In this document: piece after piece, positions 21,991 through 31,614 of the stretch
Numbering within the stretch: position 1 is the first letter of the stretch
Layout: the number at the start of each line of letters is the position of its first letter
Assembly (NCBI GenBank): GCA_036365515.1
Contig: CM070874.1
Span: 211,228,297 to 211,292,296 of the forward strand
DNA length: 64,000 nucleotides
Reading direction: 5' to 3'
From: Torymus aiolomorphi
Lineage: Eukaryota; Arthropoda; Insecta; Hymenoptera; Torymidae
Notes under the pieces: generated by a model
Told to the model about the DNA's origin: nothing
What the model saw: the letters and a program-made list of their open reading frames with translations, nothing else
Databases searched by the model: none
Translations under genes and position numbers: made by a program

Positions 21991-22348
21991 AGCTGCCTCT
22001 ACACGGCGTGCCGCGGCAGCGAGCCGCGGCCTTACACAAAGACAGATATACGAAATCCTATAGGAATCGTATATCTGTCTTTGCCTAAGGGAGAGTGTAC
22101 ATAAACGCTACACGACGCTCCGCGACGCAACGCAACGCTACGGTTATTTGTGGGATTGGTTACTGATTGGTTAATAAGCTGTTTGATGTACGAGTTACCT
22201 ATATATAACAGCAGGGTTACCCGGCTTATTAGCCAATCAGCAACAAATTCCACAAGTACAGTGGCATTGCGTTGCGTCGCGGAGCGTCGCGTAGCGTTTA
22301 TGTACACTCTCCCTAAGGTCGCGGCTCGCGGCTCGCGGCACGCTCGCG
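21991..22348. mobile_element. outer fold-back element interrupted by another MITE
   Basis: The left arm contains GGCGTGCCGCGG, GAGCCGCGGCC and AAAGACAGATATACG. The complementary arm (CGTATATCTGTCTTTG, then GGTCGCGGCTCGCGG and GGCACGC) is split by MITE 2 at 22089-22313. The right end is lost where MITE 3 begins at 22352. Confidence 0.7.
22089..22313. mobile_element. fold-back MITE 2, nested, TAA target duplication
   Basis: The terminal inverted repeat is GGGAGAGTGTACATAAACGC on the left and GCGTTTATGTACACTCTCCC on the right, extended inward by GACGCTCCGCGACGCAACGC and its complement. TAA lies at 22086-22088 and 22314-22316. Removing it rejoins the two halves of the surrounding inverted repeat, so it inserted later. 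Confidence 0.85.
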
Positions 22349-22351
22349 TTA

Positions 22352-22587
22352 GGGACAATGTACATAAGAGCCGTGTCGTGCTGTGTCGTGCTATGCCTTG
22401 CCTTGCCCTTGCTGTGTCGTGTCTTGCTCTTGCCGTGCCTTGCCGTTTCGTCCCTATAGAGATATAGAATACATGTTTATAAACCGACAGAAATAGGAAC
22501 GAAACGGCAAGGCACGGCAAGGCACGGCAAGAGCAAAGCATGGTACGGCAAGGCACAGCACGACACGCCTCTTATGTACATTGTCCC
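22352..22587. mobile_element. fold-back MITE 3, TTA target duplication
   Basis: The termini are GGGACAATGTACATAAGAG and its inverted partner CTCTTATGTACATTGTCCC, with TTA at 22349-22351 and 22588-22590. The interior holds imperfect CCTTGCCGTG/CACGGCAAGG repeats on both arms. The shared GGG start and GTACATAA core link it to MITE 2. Confidence 0.85.
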
Positions 22588-22979
22588 TTAAAGGGCTAGT
22601 ATAGTAAATACTGCTTATGACTGTCTCCGCATAAGTGTACCAGTACCTAGACACAGAAACTTTGAGCAGAGTCAAGCCTCTGCCTTGGAAGCTTTTCTCC
22701 GATTAGTTTAGAGTACTTCATCCGCTTGCATAATAAAAAATGTTTCTTTATCTGATTAGTTGAGAAATTTTGAATAATTTTTGCAGTAATTCAAACTATT
22801 GTTGGCAATGTTTTAGTTTTACATTGAAAATTACACACAATGGATTCAAGTGAATCTCCAAAATTTTTACTGTGGATCAGTATAATATGCAATGATTAAT
22901 TAACAAACAATTGCTATGAAACAATTAAATTCATTATTTTTTTTCTATTCTGATTAATATTTTTGTATATATTCTGTAG

Positions 22980-23183
22980 CCTATGAAATCTCCAGCTGCT
23001 ACAGCAACACCAGTAACAAGTAGCTATGTTTTTTACAAAGGCTCTTACATCCAAGTTGGTGATGTAGTATCGATGCAAGATATTGATGGAGGAATCTATT
23101 ATGCTGAAATCCGAGGTTTAATTACTGACCAGTATTGTGAAAACAGTGCAGCAGTGACATGTTTGTTATCTATCACAGCTAGG
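22980..23183 (+). pseudogene. GATAD1-like exon (chromatin reader family), isolated
   Basis: An exon-like open stretch lies between a TTCTGTAG acceptor and a TAG/GTAATA donor. It encodes FYKGSYIQVGDVVSMQDIDG, then GIYYAEIRGLITDQYCENSA. This is the conserved block of GATAD1, a nuclear protein associated with H3K4me3-linked complexes. The family reads TWL..P after the CEKSA motif; here it is TCLLSIT, a change at a conserved Trp. I find neither the GATA zinc finger nor the C-terminal region nearby, so it is a captured or leftover exon unless the remaining exons lie far away. Confidence 0.65.
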
Positions 23184-23286
23184 TAATAAAAAAAAATAAA
23201 ATTAAAACTTTTAATAACCGTAAAGTTGGAAGTAAAACTTTTATATATAATTATTTAATTATACGAAATTAATAACACAACACTAT

Positions 23287-24200
23287 GCAAGTGCTATGAT
23301 TTCAAAAGATTTAGAGGCAAATAGTAGTATCGAAGGCTGTGGATTTAATAGAATCTGCAGTAAGAGAGAAAGAAGTAATTTTAAAAAGAGAGGAATTTCA
23401 AAACTAGAGGCTTCTTTGGCCAAGATATTTGAAGAATATACAACTCGTTTGGAGAATGAAGTTGTTAAAGCTAAAGATATATTATTATATATAATAAAAA
23501 TCTTAAATATTTAATAGAAATTAAAGCGCTGAAAGCTGAGTTAAGAGAAAAAGTAACATTGCTTGATAGATCCCAAAGAGAGTACCAATGGAAGAAGAAT
23601 TTAAAGAAGTTAAGAGAAATTCAGATAATTATTTGGAAAATCAAATGTCAGAATTCTAAATCTTGAACAATCTTTACAAGGAAGAGATATGAGATTGCAT
23701 ACAAATGAAGATAGTCATAAAACTATATACAATGATGGATCTGAAGTTTGCATCATTGGAATGCAACGAAATAATTTTTGACAATTGCTTAAAGTTATTA
23801 AACAATGGAAATTTTATCTAAATCTTCGTTATAAAGCTGCTTTATACTATAAAACACTAAATCTGCACCAAAAATTAATATTTTTTAATTAGTATTAACT
23901 TGAAGTAAATTAAATTATTTTTTGATTTCGTTGCACCCCAATGTTGCAAACTTCAGGCCCATATACGATGACAGAATATACTATTTAGAAAATTAAATCA
24001 GTATTTTACAAGAACAGTTATCTAATACTACTGATAAATTAAGACATGCTACAAAGTTCTAGAGATGTAGAGGATAATAATAGAAAAATGTTCAAATTTT
24101 GGAAGACAATTGTCCAGAACTCTTATTGATAAAGAAACTTTAGCTTCTAATCTACACGTGTTATAAATGTCATTTGAGAAAGAAATGCAGAAAAGGAATC
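23287..24200 (+). pseudogene. decayed coiled-coil gene, unidentified
   Basis: Short plus-strand stretches read as coiled coil (KLEASLAKIFEEYTTRLENE, then after a gap IKALKAELREKVTLLDRSQR) but are broken by stops and frame changes roughly every 70-100 codons. Candidate donor and acceptor sites exist but no continuous exon chain can be drawn. It may be the upstream part of the same gene whose 3' segment lies at 24543-24890. I do not recognise the protein. Confidence 0.4.
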
Positions 24201-24542
24201 ATGAAAGGATACTACTTGAAAATAAAGTGAGAGACTTACAAGAAAAAGTATTGTCTGATGATGTTTTAAATAAAAAAAGATACTGGACAGCAAACGTAAG
24301 AATATTCTAATCAGATTTAATAATTTATCTGAATGAAATACTTGACAAAAAATTTCATTTTTTAGTTTGATGAATTTTGATTCCACACCAATATTTTAAC
24401 GCTACAAGAAAAATTTGATAAAAAACCAAAGAACTGGCACAATATGTGGAAACACATAAAAAATTAAGTAACAAGTAAGAAACTAAAAATATATTATGTT
24501 CAAATAAAAGACTTAAACTAAAATACTTTTCATAAATTTTTA

Positions 24543-24890
24543 GACGGAAGAAAGAAGTTAATTTACTCACATTTAAATTTCAAAAATGTACTCAAGAATT
24601 ATGAAATACAATTAATGCCTTACAATTACTTTTCTACCAACAACTTGTGGCTCGTTGTATTACACAACAATTTGTTCTAAATTATAATAAAGAAACCAAC
24701 ACCAGGTGACAATTACTTAAAGTAAATGTACATAAAGTATTAAAACTTCGATTTAATTTACTTTAAAAATACATATTTTGTTATGTAAACAATATTTTTT
24801 ATATAAATATATTATGTATATAGTTTCTTATGAGCAATTGAGTCATTTTTCCTCCCATCTAATTTTATAAAACATCAAAATGAAAGTAAA
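24543..24890 (+). pseudogene. coiled-coil gene fragment, copy 2
   Basis: A diverged duplicate of 18535-18885, sharing CAAGAATTATGAAATACAATTA (with the same in-frame TGA), the CTTTTCTACCAACAACTTGTGG stretch and the non-coding tail down to TGAGCAATTGAGT. It has lost a few dozen bases relative to copy 1. The two copies flank the multi-exon gene and the MITE cluster. Confidence 0.65.
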
Positions 24891-25056
24891 GGAAAAGAGG
24901 GTTCAAATATATACAGTGAAAACTATATGAAAATAGTAATTATAGTAATAAGTATATTTTAATTTATACAATAGAAAAAAAAATATTTTACATTTAAAAT
25001 CTAAAAATAACAAAACATACTTTGTTGTTACGATTTTTAAGCAATACGATCAGTAA

Positions 25057-25273
25057 CAGCGAATCCACATTGCATGAGCTATGCTCGATGCGCGATGCCT
25101 TCCGAAAAAAAGTTGTTATCCGAAATCTATAAGATTTATAATTCTATGTTTAAAATTATTATAGGATTTATAACCATAGAGTTATAAATCTTATAGATTT
25201 CGGGCAACAACTTTTTTTCGGACGGCATCGCGTATCGCGCATCGAGCATAGCTCATGCAATGTGGATTCGCTG
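25057..25273. mobile_element. long-arm fold-back MITE, TAA target duplication
   Basis: The arms of about 85-95 bp pair: the left starts CAGCGAATCCACATTGCATG and continues AGCTATGCTCGATGCGCGAT, then AAGTTGTTATCCGAAATC. The right is its inverted copy with an extra CGCGTA segment. The loop is about 40 bp. TAA lies at 25054-25056 and 25274-25276. Confidence 0.85.
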
Positions 25274-25276
25274 TAA

Positions 25277-26560
25277 ACAAACTTGGAAACCAGTACAATG
25301 GCTCACTTTAACCATGTGATCCATGTGATATAGGTAGGTATAAGCTTTCAACGTTCATCAGCTGATCAACGTTGGGTAAACTGACGAAAACGTGAACTCT
25401 GCAGCGAAATGACACGAGTGACGAACTGACGAGGCTGTGTATATGAAAAGGAGGCAGGAGTACCACACTACCACCACTTCGGCGCCAATCAAAGAAGGAA
25501 TTTAGAACATGAAACACGCACCAGAGTGATACCAAAGGAAAAATAGTGACACGTTTCGTTATAGGTTATGTTTTATTTATTAGGCAAATCTGTATGAGAT
25601 TATACCTATCAATCTTTTTACAAAAGAAAGCATACATTTTACATGAGCTATTAGCATATAGGATGCAAATATATAGAATATCTTGAAAGAAGATTTTTGA
25701 TATTGATAAATCTCTTCTGCATTTTTGTTATATAACAGGTTTGTTAATACAGATATTGTTATATTTTTAAATTTTATCATAAATTTATACATCTCCACTG
25801 AAATTTTTTAAATATATATTGTTAACATAAGCCTCTTCTGAAAATTTACACACGTATTATTTTATAATTAATTTATTATTAGCAGAATTGTTCATGATCT
25901 TATTGTTGTTTAATCATGACAATTTTATTGAAAAATTTTGAAACAACTTTATTGTGGAAAAAATTAATGTGTATACTTACTTGTTTGATAATTTTAATGT
26001 AATAATGTTTTTTCTTCTAAGATCATTTTAATTATATTTATATATAGGTACTTTTAAAATCAGAATCAATGTATATTTTTTCTCATTAAAGTAAAATGTA
26101 AGATTCTGTGATGTGATTTATTTTATCTATAACTAGTTATCATCTCTATCTTTCATCAAATATTTAACTGAAAGTTAAAGGACGGTTACATATTAGGAGC
26201 TAGTATCAAAGCAAAGTGATATTTTAAAATGTTGTCTTTTAAAAACTACATATCTGCTGTGAAATAAAGTATGAAAAAAATCAGTAAAATATCAAATTTT
26301 TATAAACATTACAAATAAGTGGTATACTCCCATGAGTAACATAAATATATTGAATTGCAATAAATACACACAAAGAAAAAATTACTTAAATAATTGTAGC
26401 TAAGATTTGGTCGTAATAATTAAGGAGGTGATAGACGTATTAAGTCTTTAATGCCAAAATTATCTGAAAACATGATAAAATATAATTATTAGTTATATTA
26501 TGAGTAGACACTAATAATATATTATAATTAGGCACAATTTTTGATAAAATGGCCCGCGAT
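25277..26560. other. AT-rich stretch without a recognisable gene
   Basis: Only short chance frames occur. 25300-25560 is somewhat less AT-rich. I see no repeat, RNA gene or convincing exon. Confidence 0.6.
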
Positions 26561-26629
26561 AGAATCTGTAGATCTATTTTACTCAGAAATATTGCATTGT
26601 CAGGACTTTGGCTTTGTGATTATATTTTG

Positions 26630-26925
26630 AAGTCACTGATCGATAGATTTTCATAGAATGGGGCTTAAATTACTTGAAATTCATACAATTATGGTCTGAT
26701 AAAGAAATAGTAAAATTTTTTTAGAAATTTAAATTGGAAAGCCACTTTTAATTACTTAATTTTAAGAATTATTGTTATTTTTTGTGATTATTGTCATTTT
26801 AAAATCGTTTACACAACAAAATTTTAAATCTCAAACTCTTTGGACCATATCTGCATGAATTTCAAGCCTTCTCCCATGAATATCTATCGTGCAATGGCTT
26901 CATCTTTCATACATTTTATAAAAAA
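26630..26925. mobile_element. decayed inverted-repeat element
   Basis: A left segment beginning near GATCGATAGATTTTCATAGA and including CTTGAAATTCATAC pairs imperfectly with a right segment CATGAATTTCAAGCCTTCTC and GAATATCTATCGTGC. Many mismatches indicate age. Ends and target duplication are not clear. Confidence 0.5.
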
Positions 26926-27478
26926 TCCTTTTAAATAAAAATTCAATTAAACTTATAAAATGCTGATCCGTTTATTTAACAATTTTTTTTCCTTCCTGAA
27001 ATATTGAAAATAAATTTTTATAGTTCAACATAATGTAATTTTACAAAAATATATTGCTTACGATTTCTAAACACGTGTATAATAACCTGTAACAATGAAA
27101 TATTCCTAAATACGGTAGCAGCAGAATTATCTTACTACTTATTTATAAAATATTTTTTGAAACAGTTAATAGTTAGTAGTATTCTATATATATTAACTGA
27201 TTTTCTATAATGATTTTCTATAATAGAAATCAGGAAAAACAAGAAAAAATTGACTCCAAAGTTTTTATAATGTTGCAATATAAATCATGAAAACATTTTT
27301 TACCTTAGCTTGAGATTCGTTCCCTATATGAAAGATGATTAACGACACTGGCACCTTAGCACGCATTCCTTCAAACTTGGTATCGCAGTAATCATGCTCT
27401 CGTGTTTCTAATCAATTTTTATTTTTGAGTGACTTTTTAACACGTAGTTCTCAAATATATTATTAAGTCAAATACTAA

Positions 27479-27962
27479 CTAGGAGAGGGTCAGGGGTTCG
27501 GATCATGGATTTGGTTTTGGATATAGAAATATGAAGAAAGCTGTAATATTAGACCCCAATGCTAAAAAAATAAAGTTCCGGACACTTTTAGCTTCATTTT
27601 GAAAAAAGTCTTGAAAAAAACCTTTTTATATGCAGGCAGTCGAATGGTGAATTTTGGGGATTAAACAGTGCATTTTCGATGCTCAATTTTGAACGATCAT
27701 AACTTAAAAAGGAATCTACATTTTTTAATCCTTAAAAAGCAAATGAAAGCTCGTTTTCAGTAGTTTTATTTTCTCTACTTGAAATGATATTTAAGAATTT
27801 CTAAAGTTAAATAGTTGACGTTTTTAAGACTTTTCAAAATGAAGTTAAAGGTTTTTTTAGCTTTAGGGTCTAATATTGCAGCTTTCTCCATATTTATATA
27901 TCTGAAAACCTATCCCAAAGTTTTAACCGAATCCGTGGTTCGAACCCCTGACCCTCTCCTAG
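27479..27962. mobile_element. inverted-repeat element with TAA target duplication
   Basis: The termini are CTAGGAGAGGGTCAGGGGTT and its inverted copy AACCCCTGACCCTCTCCTAG. TAA flanks both ends (27476-27478 and 27963-27965). The subterminal parts also pair: AGCTGTAATATTAGACCC with GGGTCTAATATTGCAGCT, and GCTTCATTTTGAAAA with its partner. There is no ORF, so it is a non-autonomous element. The right arm contains GGTTCGAACCC, identical to a tRNA B-box-like sequence. Confidence 0.8.
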
Positions 27963-27969
27963 TAAGATA

Positions 27970-28505
27970 AATAATCTTCTTGTATAATAAAAATTTTCAT
28001 GTTGTAAAATCAAAATCTCAATCAAAACTTATAAGTAAGTGAATGTATTTATAAATTATTAACGGTAGGGCCATTTTCTAAATCCATTATTTAACTGTTT
28101 GACGTATTATGAAATCTGTTGGTACCTAGCTGGCATTTATTACAATAATGCATAACTGTTTCAGGAAATATATAATCTTAATTTTGAAATTAACTTAATT
28201 AAGAGAGGTAGAGTTTATGATCTGTACTAAAACTTTCTGACAGAAGTAGATGTTTCTATTTTCTTCCGGTCAAATGTTTTTAAACTTTTCAATTTATTAT
28301 ATTTGCATTAGTTATTTAAACTTATAAATACCTAAATGACGAATTACAATCTTGATTAAAATAATTTGAAAGAATAAACGTAGAAATTTATTTACATTAA
28401 ATTTTTTAATCGTCTTGATTAAATTTAATTAACTATTTAGCAGCGTATTTATCTTATAGTTATACGTAATAAAAATTCTCGTATTACGTCATTAATTTTA
28501 TTTCA
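27970..28505. other. AT-rich spacer
   Basis: No gene, repeat or RNA is recognised. A 36 nt exon-like segment (28511-28546) follows, bounded by a TTTCATACAG acceptor and a CAG/GTAAGC donor. Its reading is unassigned. Confidence 0.5.
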
Positions 28506-28589
28506 TACAGACGCAGATATCGATTGGAGACCATTGCATAAAGCAGGTAAGCATATTTTTTTCTACTTTTTAGTATATACATTTTTAAC

Positions 28590-29222
28590 AGCTTTGAGAT
28601 CCTTCAAACAGTCAGCCTTGTGCTCCCTGAAACAGGCAGCTTTGTGCTCCTTGAAACAGGCAGCCTTGTGCTCCTTGAAACAGGCAGTCTTGTGCTCCTT
28701 GAAACAGGCAGCCTTGTGCTCCTTGAAACAGGCAGCTTTGTACTCCTTGAAACAGGCAGCTTTGTGCTCCTTGAAACAGGCAGCTTTGTGCTCCTTCAAG
28801 CAGGAAGCTTTGTGCTCCTTCAAACAGGAAGCTTTGTGCTCCTTCAAACAGGCAGCTTTTTGCTCCTTGAAACAGGCAGTTTTGTGCTCCTTGAAACAGG
28901 CAACTTTGCGCTCCTTTAAACAGGAAGCTTTGTGCTCCTTGAAACAGGAAGCTTTGTGCTCCTTCAAACAGGAAGCTTTGTGCTCCGTTAAACAGGGAGC
29001 TTTTTGCTCCTTGAAACAGGCAGCTTTGTGCTCCTTCAAACAGGAAGCTTTGTGCTCCTTCAAACAGGAAGCTTTGTGCTACTTCAAACAGGTAGCTTTT
29101 TTCTCCTTCAAACAGGCAGCTTTTTGTTTCTCGAAACAGGCAGGTTTCAGCTCCTTGAATCAGGCAGCTTACAGCTCCTTAAATCAGGCAGTTTACAGCT
29201 CCTTGAAACAGACAGCTTTTAG
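28590..29222. repeat. 24 bp minisatellite, about 26 copies
   Basis: The unit is close to TTGAAACAGGCAGCTTTGTG plus CTCC. Its length is a multiple of three and it lacks stops in several frames. It is therefore open on both strands (8-residue repeats such as SLKQAALC on plus and KEHKAACF on minus). Variation between copies is mainly G/A and T/C changes. The last few copies drift (CAGCTCCTTGAATCAGGCAG). It ends about 80 bp before the Helitron-like protease ORF. No promoter or gene feature ties it to a product, so I treat it as a repeat. Confidence 0.85.
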
Positions 29223-29301
29223 TAGCACCGTAAATATTTGATACCATTATATAAAATATTGTTTCTATTAATTTTATTGTTTTTTTATATTTCTTTTCAC
29301 G

Positions 29302-30483
29302 ATGCCTGTAAAAGGAAATAGATATAGTTTAACGAGAGCAGATAAAATCAAAATTCTTGATGGATCGCGTTTAAAAGAAACCCATGTTGATTTATTTCAT
29401 AACATGCTGCGTACTGATTCGCAGTATGATCCGCAAAGTACTTTGGTCGTTCAACACATTGTAAGAAATCCACAGTCAACGCGACTTAAGCCTATTCCCC
29501 GCAATGTCCGGCACTTACAACTATTGCGCAGTTGTGATGATTTATGCACAAATTGTTTGAACGGTCATTGGATTTGTTGTTACTACGATACAACTGCAAT
29601 TTTCATTTATGATTCTTTAAATAGCCGGCGACTACACGTTAACAATGAACTTTTTCTAAAGAAATTATTTCCATTTTTCTATGAAATTCCCAAATATTTT
29701 AGAAAAGTACAATATCAAAACAATGGTTGCGACTGTGGAGTGTTCGCAATGGCATTTGCTACATCGCTATTTTTTCAGCAAACCCCGTCTCAAATAGTAT
29801 ACGATGTTGAAAAAATGCGACCTCATCTCTATCAAATGTTTGAATGTAACAAATTAATTCATTTTCCTATAGTAAAAAATGAAAGTCTTAACGAAAACTT
29901 GCTATTGATTAATACATCATCAGTATTCGATAAAAAAGGAGTCTCCGTATTGAAAACGTCTGTTAATCATAAGAATGCTAAACTATACAATAACGTAATT
30001 GAACCTGGCGAGAAATCCGTCAATAATGAAAAATTGCCTATACAAACTCATAATTTTGGAGAGACATCTACACTTTGGAATGTTACTGGACTCCCCAATC
30101 CAGATATCCAATGTTATGCAAACGCATCTCTGCAAACTTTATTACATTGTATTTCAATTAGACAGAAAATGTTTGAAAATCAAGAACAAAATGTTTTATA
30201 TTTTGCATTACAAAAATATGTTTCTGGACACGATGTTGATGTAATGGCTTTAAGAGCATTTGCTAATAAGCAATATATTGAGAAACGACAACAAGATGTA
30301 GCAGAATTTATTACACATCTTTGTGATAAGTCTAATAACCTACATACTGTTTTGAAACACGAATTGGTATCTGAAATGAAATGCCCTACTTGCAAAAATA
30401 CACGGATTTATGAACCTACCAATAATTATATCTTATCTTTGGCTTTACCAAACACTAATCCTGTGAAATTGCAAATATTATAA
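29302..30483 (+). CDS. Ulp1-like (C48) plus USP-like (C19) cysteine protease ORF of the Helitron-like element
   Basis: 393 codons. Residues ~30-160 form a Ulp1/C48-type cysteine protease: GHW (His89), FIYDSL (Asp104), the oxyanion Gln139 and NGCDCGVF (Cys145), all in the order required for catalysis. Residues ~262-390 open a ubiquitin-specific protease: the Cys box GLPNPDIQCYAN (Cys271), the QQ box RQQDVAEFITHL and a zinc-binding CPTC. The frame stops at 30481-30483. The USP C-terminal half follows in another frame at 30561-30875. The likely role is removal of SUMO/ubiquitin-like modifiers by an element-encoded protease; this is inferred. The start ATG at 29302 is the first in frame, with A-rich context. 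Confidence 0.8.
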   Translation: MPVKGNRYSLTRADKIKILDGSRLKETHVDLFHNMLRTDSQYDPQSTLVVQHIVRNPQSTRLKPIPRNVRHLQLLRSCDDLCTNCLNGHWICCYYDTTAIFIYDSLNSRRLHVNNELFLKKLFPFFYEIPKYFRKVQYQNNGCDCGVFAMAFATSLFFQQTPSQIVYDVEKMRPHLYQMFECNKLIHFPIVKNESLNENLLLINTSSVFDKKGVSVLKTSVNHKNAKLYNNVIEPGEKSVNNEKLPIQTHNFGETSTLWNVTGLPNPDIQCYANASLQTLLHCISIRQKMFENQEQNVLYFALQKYVSGHDVDVMALRAFANKQYIEKRQQDVAEFITHLCDKSNNLHTVLKHELVSEMKCPTCKNTRIYEPTNNYILSLALPNTNPVKLQIL

Positions 30484-30560
30484 ATTTTAATATCAATAAA
30501 TGGAACGATACTGGTCTCCCTTGCAATCGCGGGTGCCAAAGTTTTATTGAAGAAAAAACA

Positions 30561-30875
30561 TTGCTGCGTACGAATAATAAAACTTTAATTTTGCAGTTAA
30601 AGTTGTTTATCGTAGATAGCAATGTAACAGTACGAAAGATCAATAACCTGAGAATAAAAAATTTAGATGAAGAAATAATAGTAATAAACCAAAAGCATTA
30701 CAAAGTAATAAGTGGTCTATTTCATCATGGCCATACTATCGAATTAGGCCATTATACTACTATGATGCGGGTAAATGACTATTGGTTGAAAGTAGATGAT
30801 TTACAGGTCCAAAAAATTTCCTGGCCAGAAAACAGCAAAGATGTCTACGTATTATTTTTAGAAGAAGTTTGTTAA
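30561..30875 (+). pseudogene. USP C-terminal half, frameshifted from the upstream ORF
   Basis: 104 codons carry the His box end of a ubiquitin-specific protease: GLFHHGHTIELGHYTTMMRV, WLKVDD and the closing VYVLFLEEV. The reading also extends upstream of the first ATG, so it joins the Cys-box part after one frame change between about 30483 and 30561. All catalytic boxes of the family are therefore present in the DNA but in two frames. Confidence 0.8.
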
Positions 30876-30884
30876 CAATCTGAA

Positions 30885-31613
30885 TTGCAGTCAACGATCC
30901 AAAATAATTTTATTAAAGTAAGTAAGTCTATCCATAGCGATAAAAACCATTATCATGGATCTGTTCAGATTAATAACAATCAAGTGCATATGAATAAATT
31001 ACTTGATGAGAAATTAAATGTAGATAATAATTACAAAAGTTCTGCTTATTCTAATCAACAAAATAAAAGCTTTGTTAAAAATACTTCATTGACGGTCCCT
31101 GTCATTATTAACATGCCTAACTCTTGTAATGCTGTAAAAAAAATGATAAATATTCTCGGTATTATGAATCACATAAAGCAGAAATATTAGGAAAACGAAA
31201 CTTGCATTATAATAATAAGCAATCTATATTGAAACAAGTAAAATTAAATGAGTTTGCAAAAAATGTTGAGAAAATAAAAGCACCAGCTACAACGGACGTC
31301 ATTGTACCTTGCATGTCTGTTGAATCGACACCAGATGTTTGCTCAAGCAAATTAATGCCCCAAAAAGTAAATCTTTTTTGTTTTAAAAATACTGTCCTCA
31401 CAAATCCAAATGAGAAAAGTTTTGTCAATGATTGTACTGAACAAAGTTCCTTTAATAAAATAAATGACAATGCGTTACATAAAATGGAAATTTGTTTAGA
31501 AAGTACTCTTATTTGTTGTTTCAGTAGAAACAACTACTTTTAATACTTTTGTGTCAGTATCTGATAATAAAATTCGTAAAAGAAAAAGTAATGCTCAATA
31601 TTATCAATCACAT
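30885..31613 (+). pseudogene. N-terminal leader of the Rep/helicase ORF, frameshifted
   Basis: Two short frames (30885-31190 and 31202-31543) are Asn/Lys/Ser-rich and low complexity. They run into a basic stretch (VSVSDNKIRKRKSNAQYYQS) just before the mariner insertion. The composition and position match the variable N-terminal extension of Helitron-like proteins. At least two frame changes are needed to connect them. No enzymatic motif is present. Confidence 0.5.
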
Positions 31614-31614
31614 A

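Noticed and set aside
22032..22675. Overlapping Cys/Arg-rich frames of 70-174 codons on both strands
   Set aside because: They lie across nested MITE arms and are explained by the inverted GC-rich repeats.
27930..27962. Possible tRNA or tRNA-derived SINE because of GGTTCGAACCC
   Set aside because: No A-box or cloverleaf could be drawn around it, and the segment is the terminal arm of an inverted-repeat element. Mentioned only as a finding.
28534..29241. 235-codon repeat protein (SLKQAALC repeats), tempting as a secreted or silk-like protein
   Set aside because: The 24 bp unit is open in several frames on both strands, the first ATG lies in an apparent splice context, and there is no signal or unique flanking domain. 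Kept as a repeat with a flagged finding.
31207..31533. 108-codon minus-strand frame opposite the Rep leader
   Set aside because: Shadow of the AT-rich plus-strand leader; no features.
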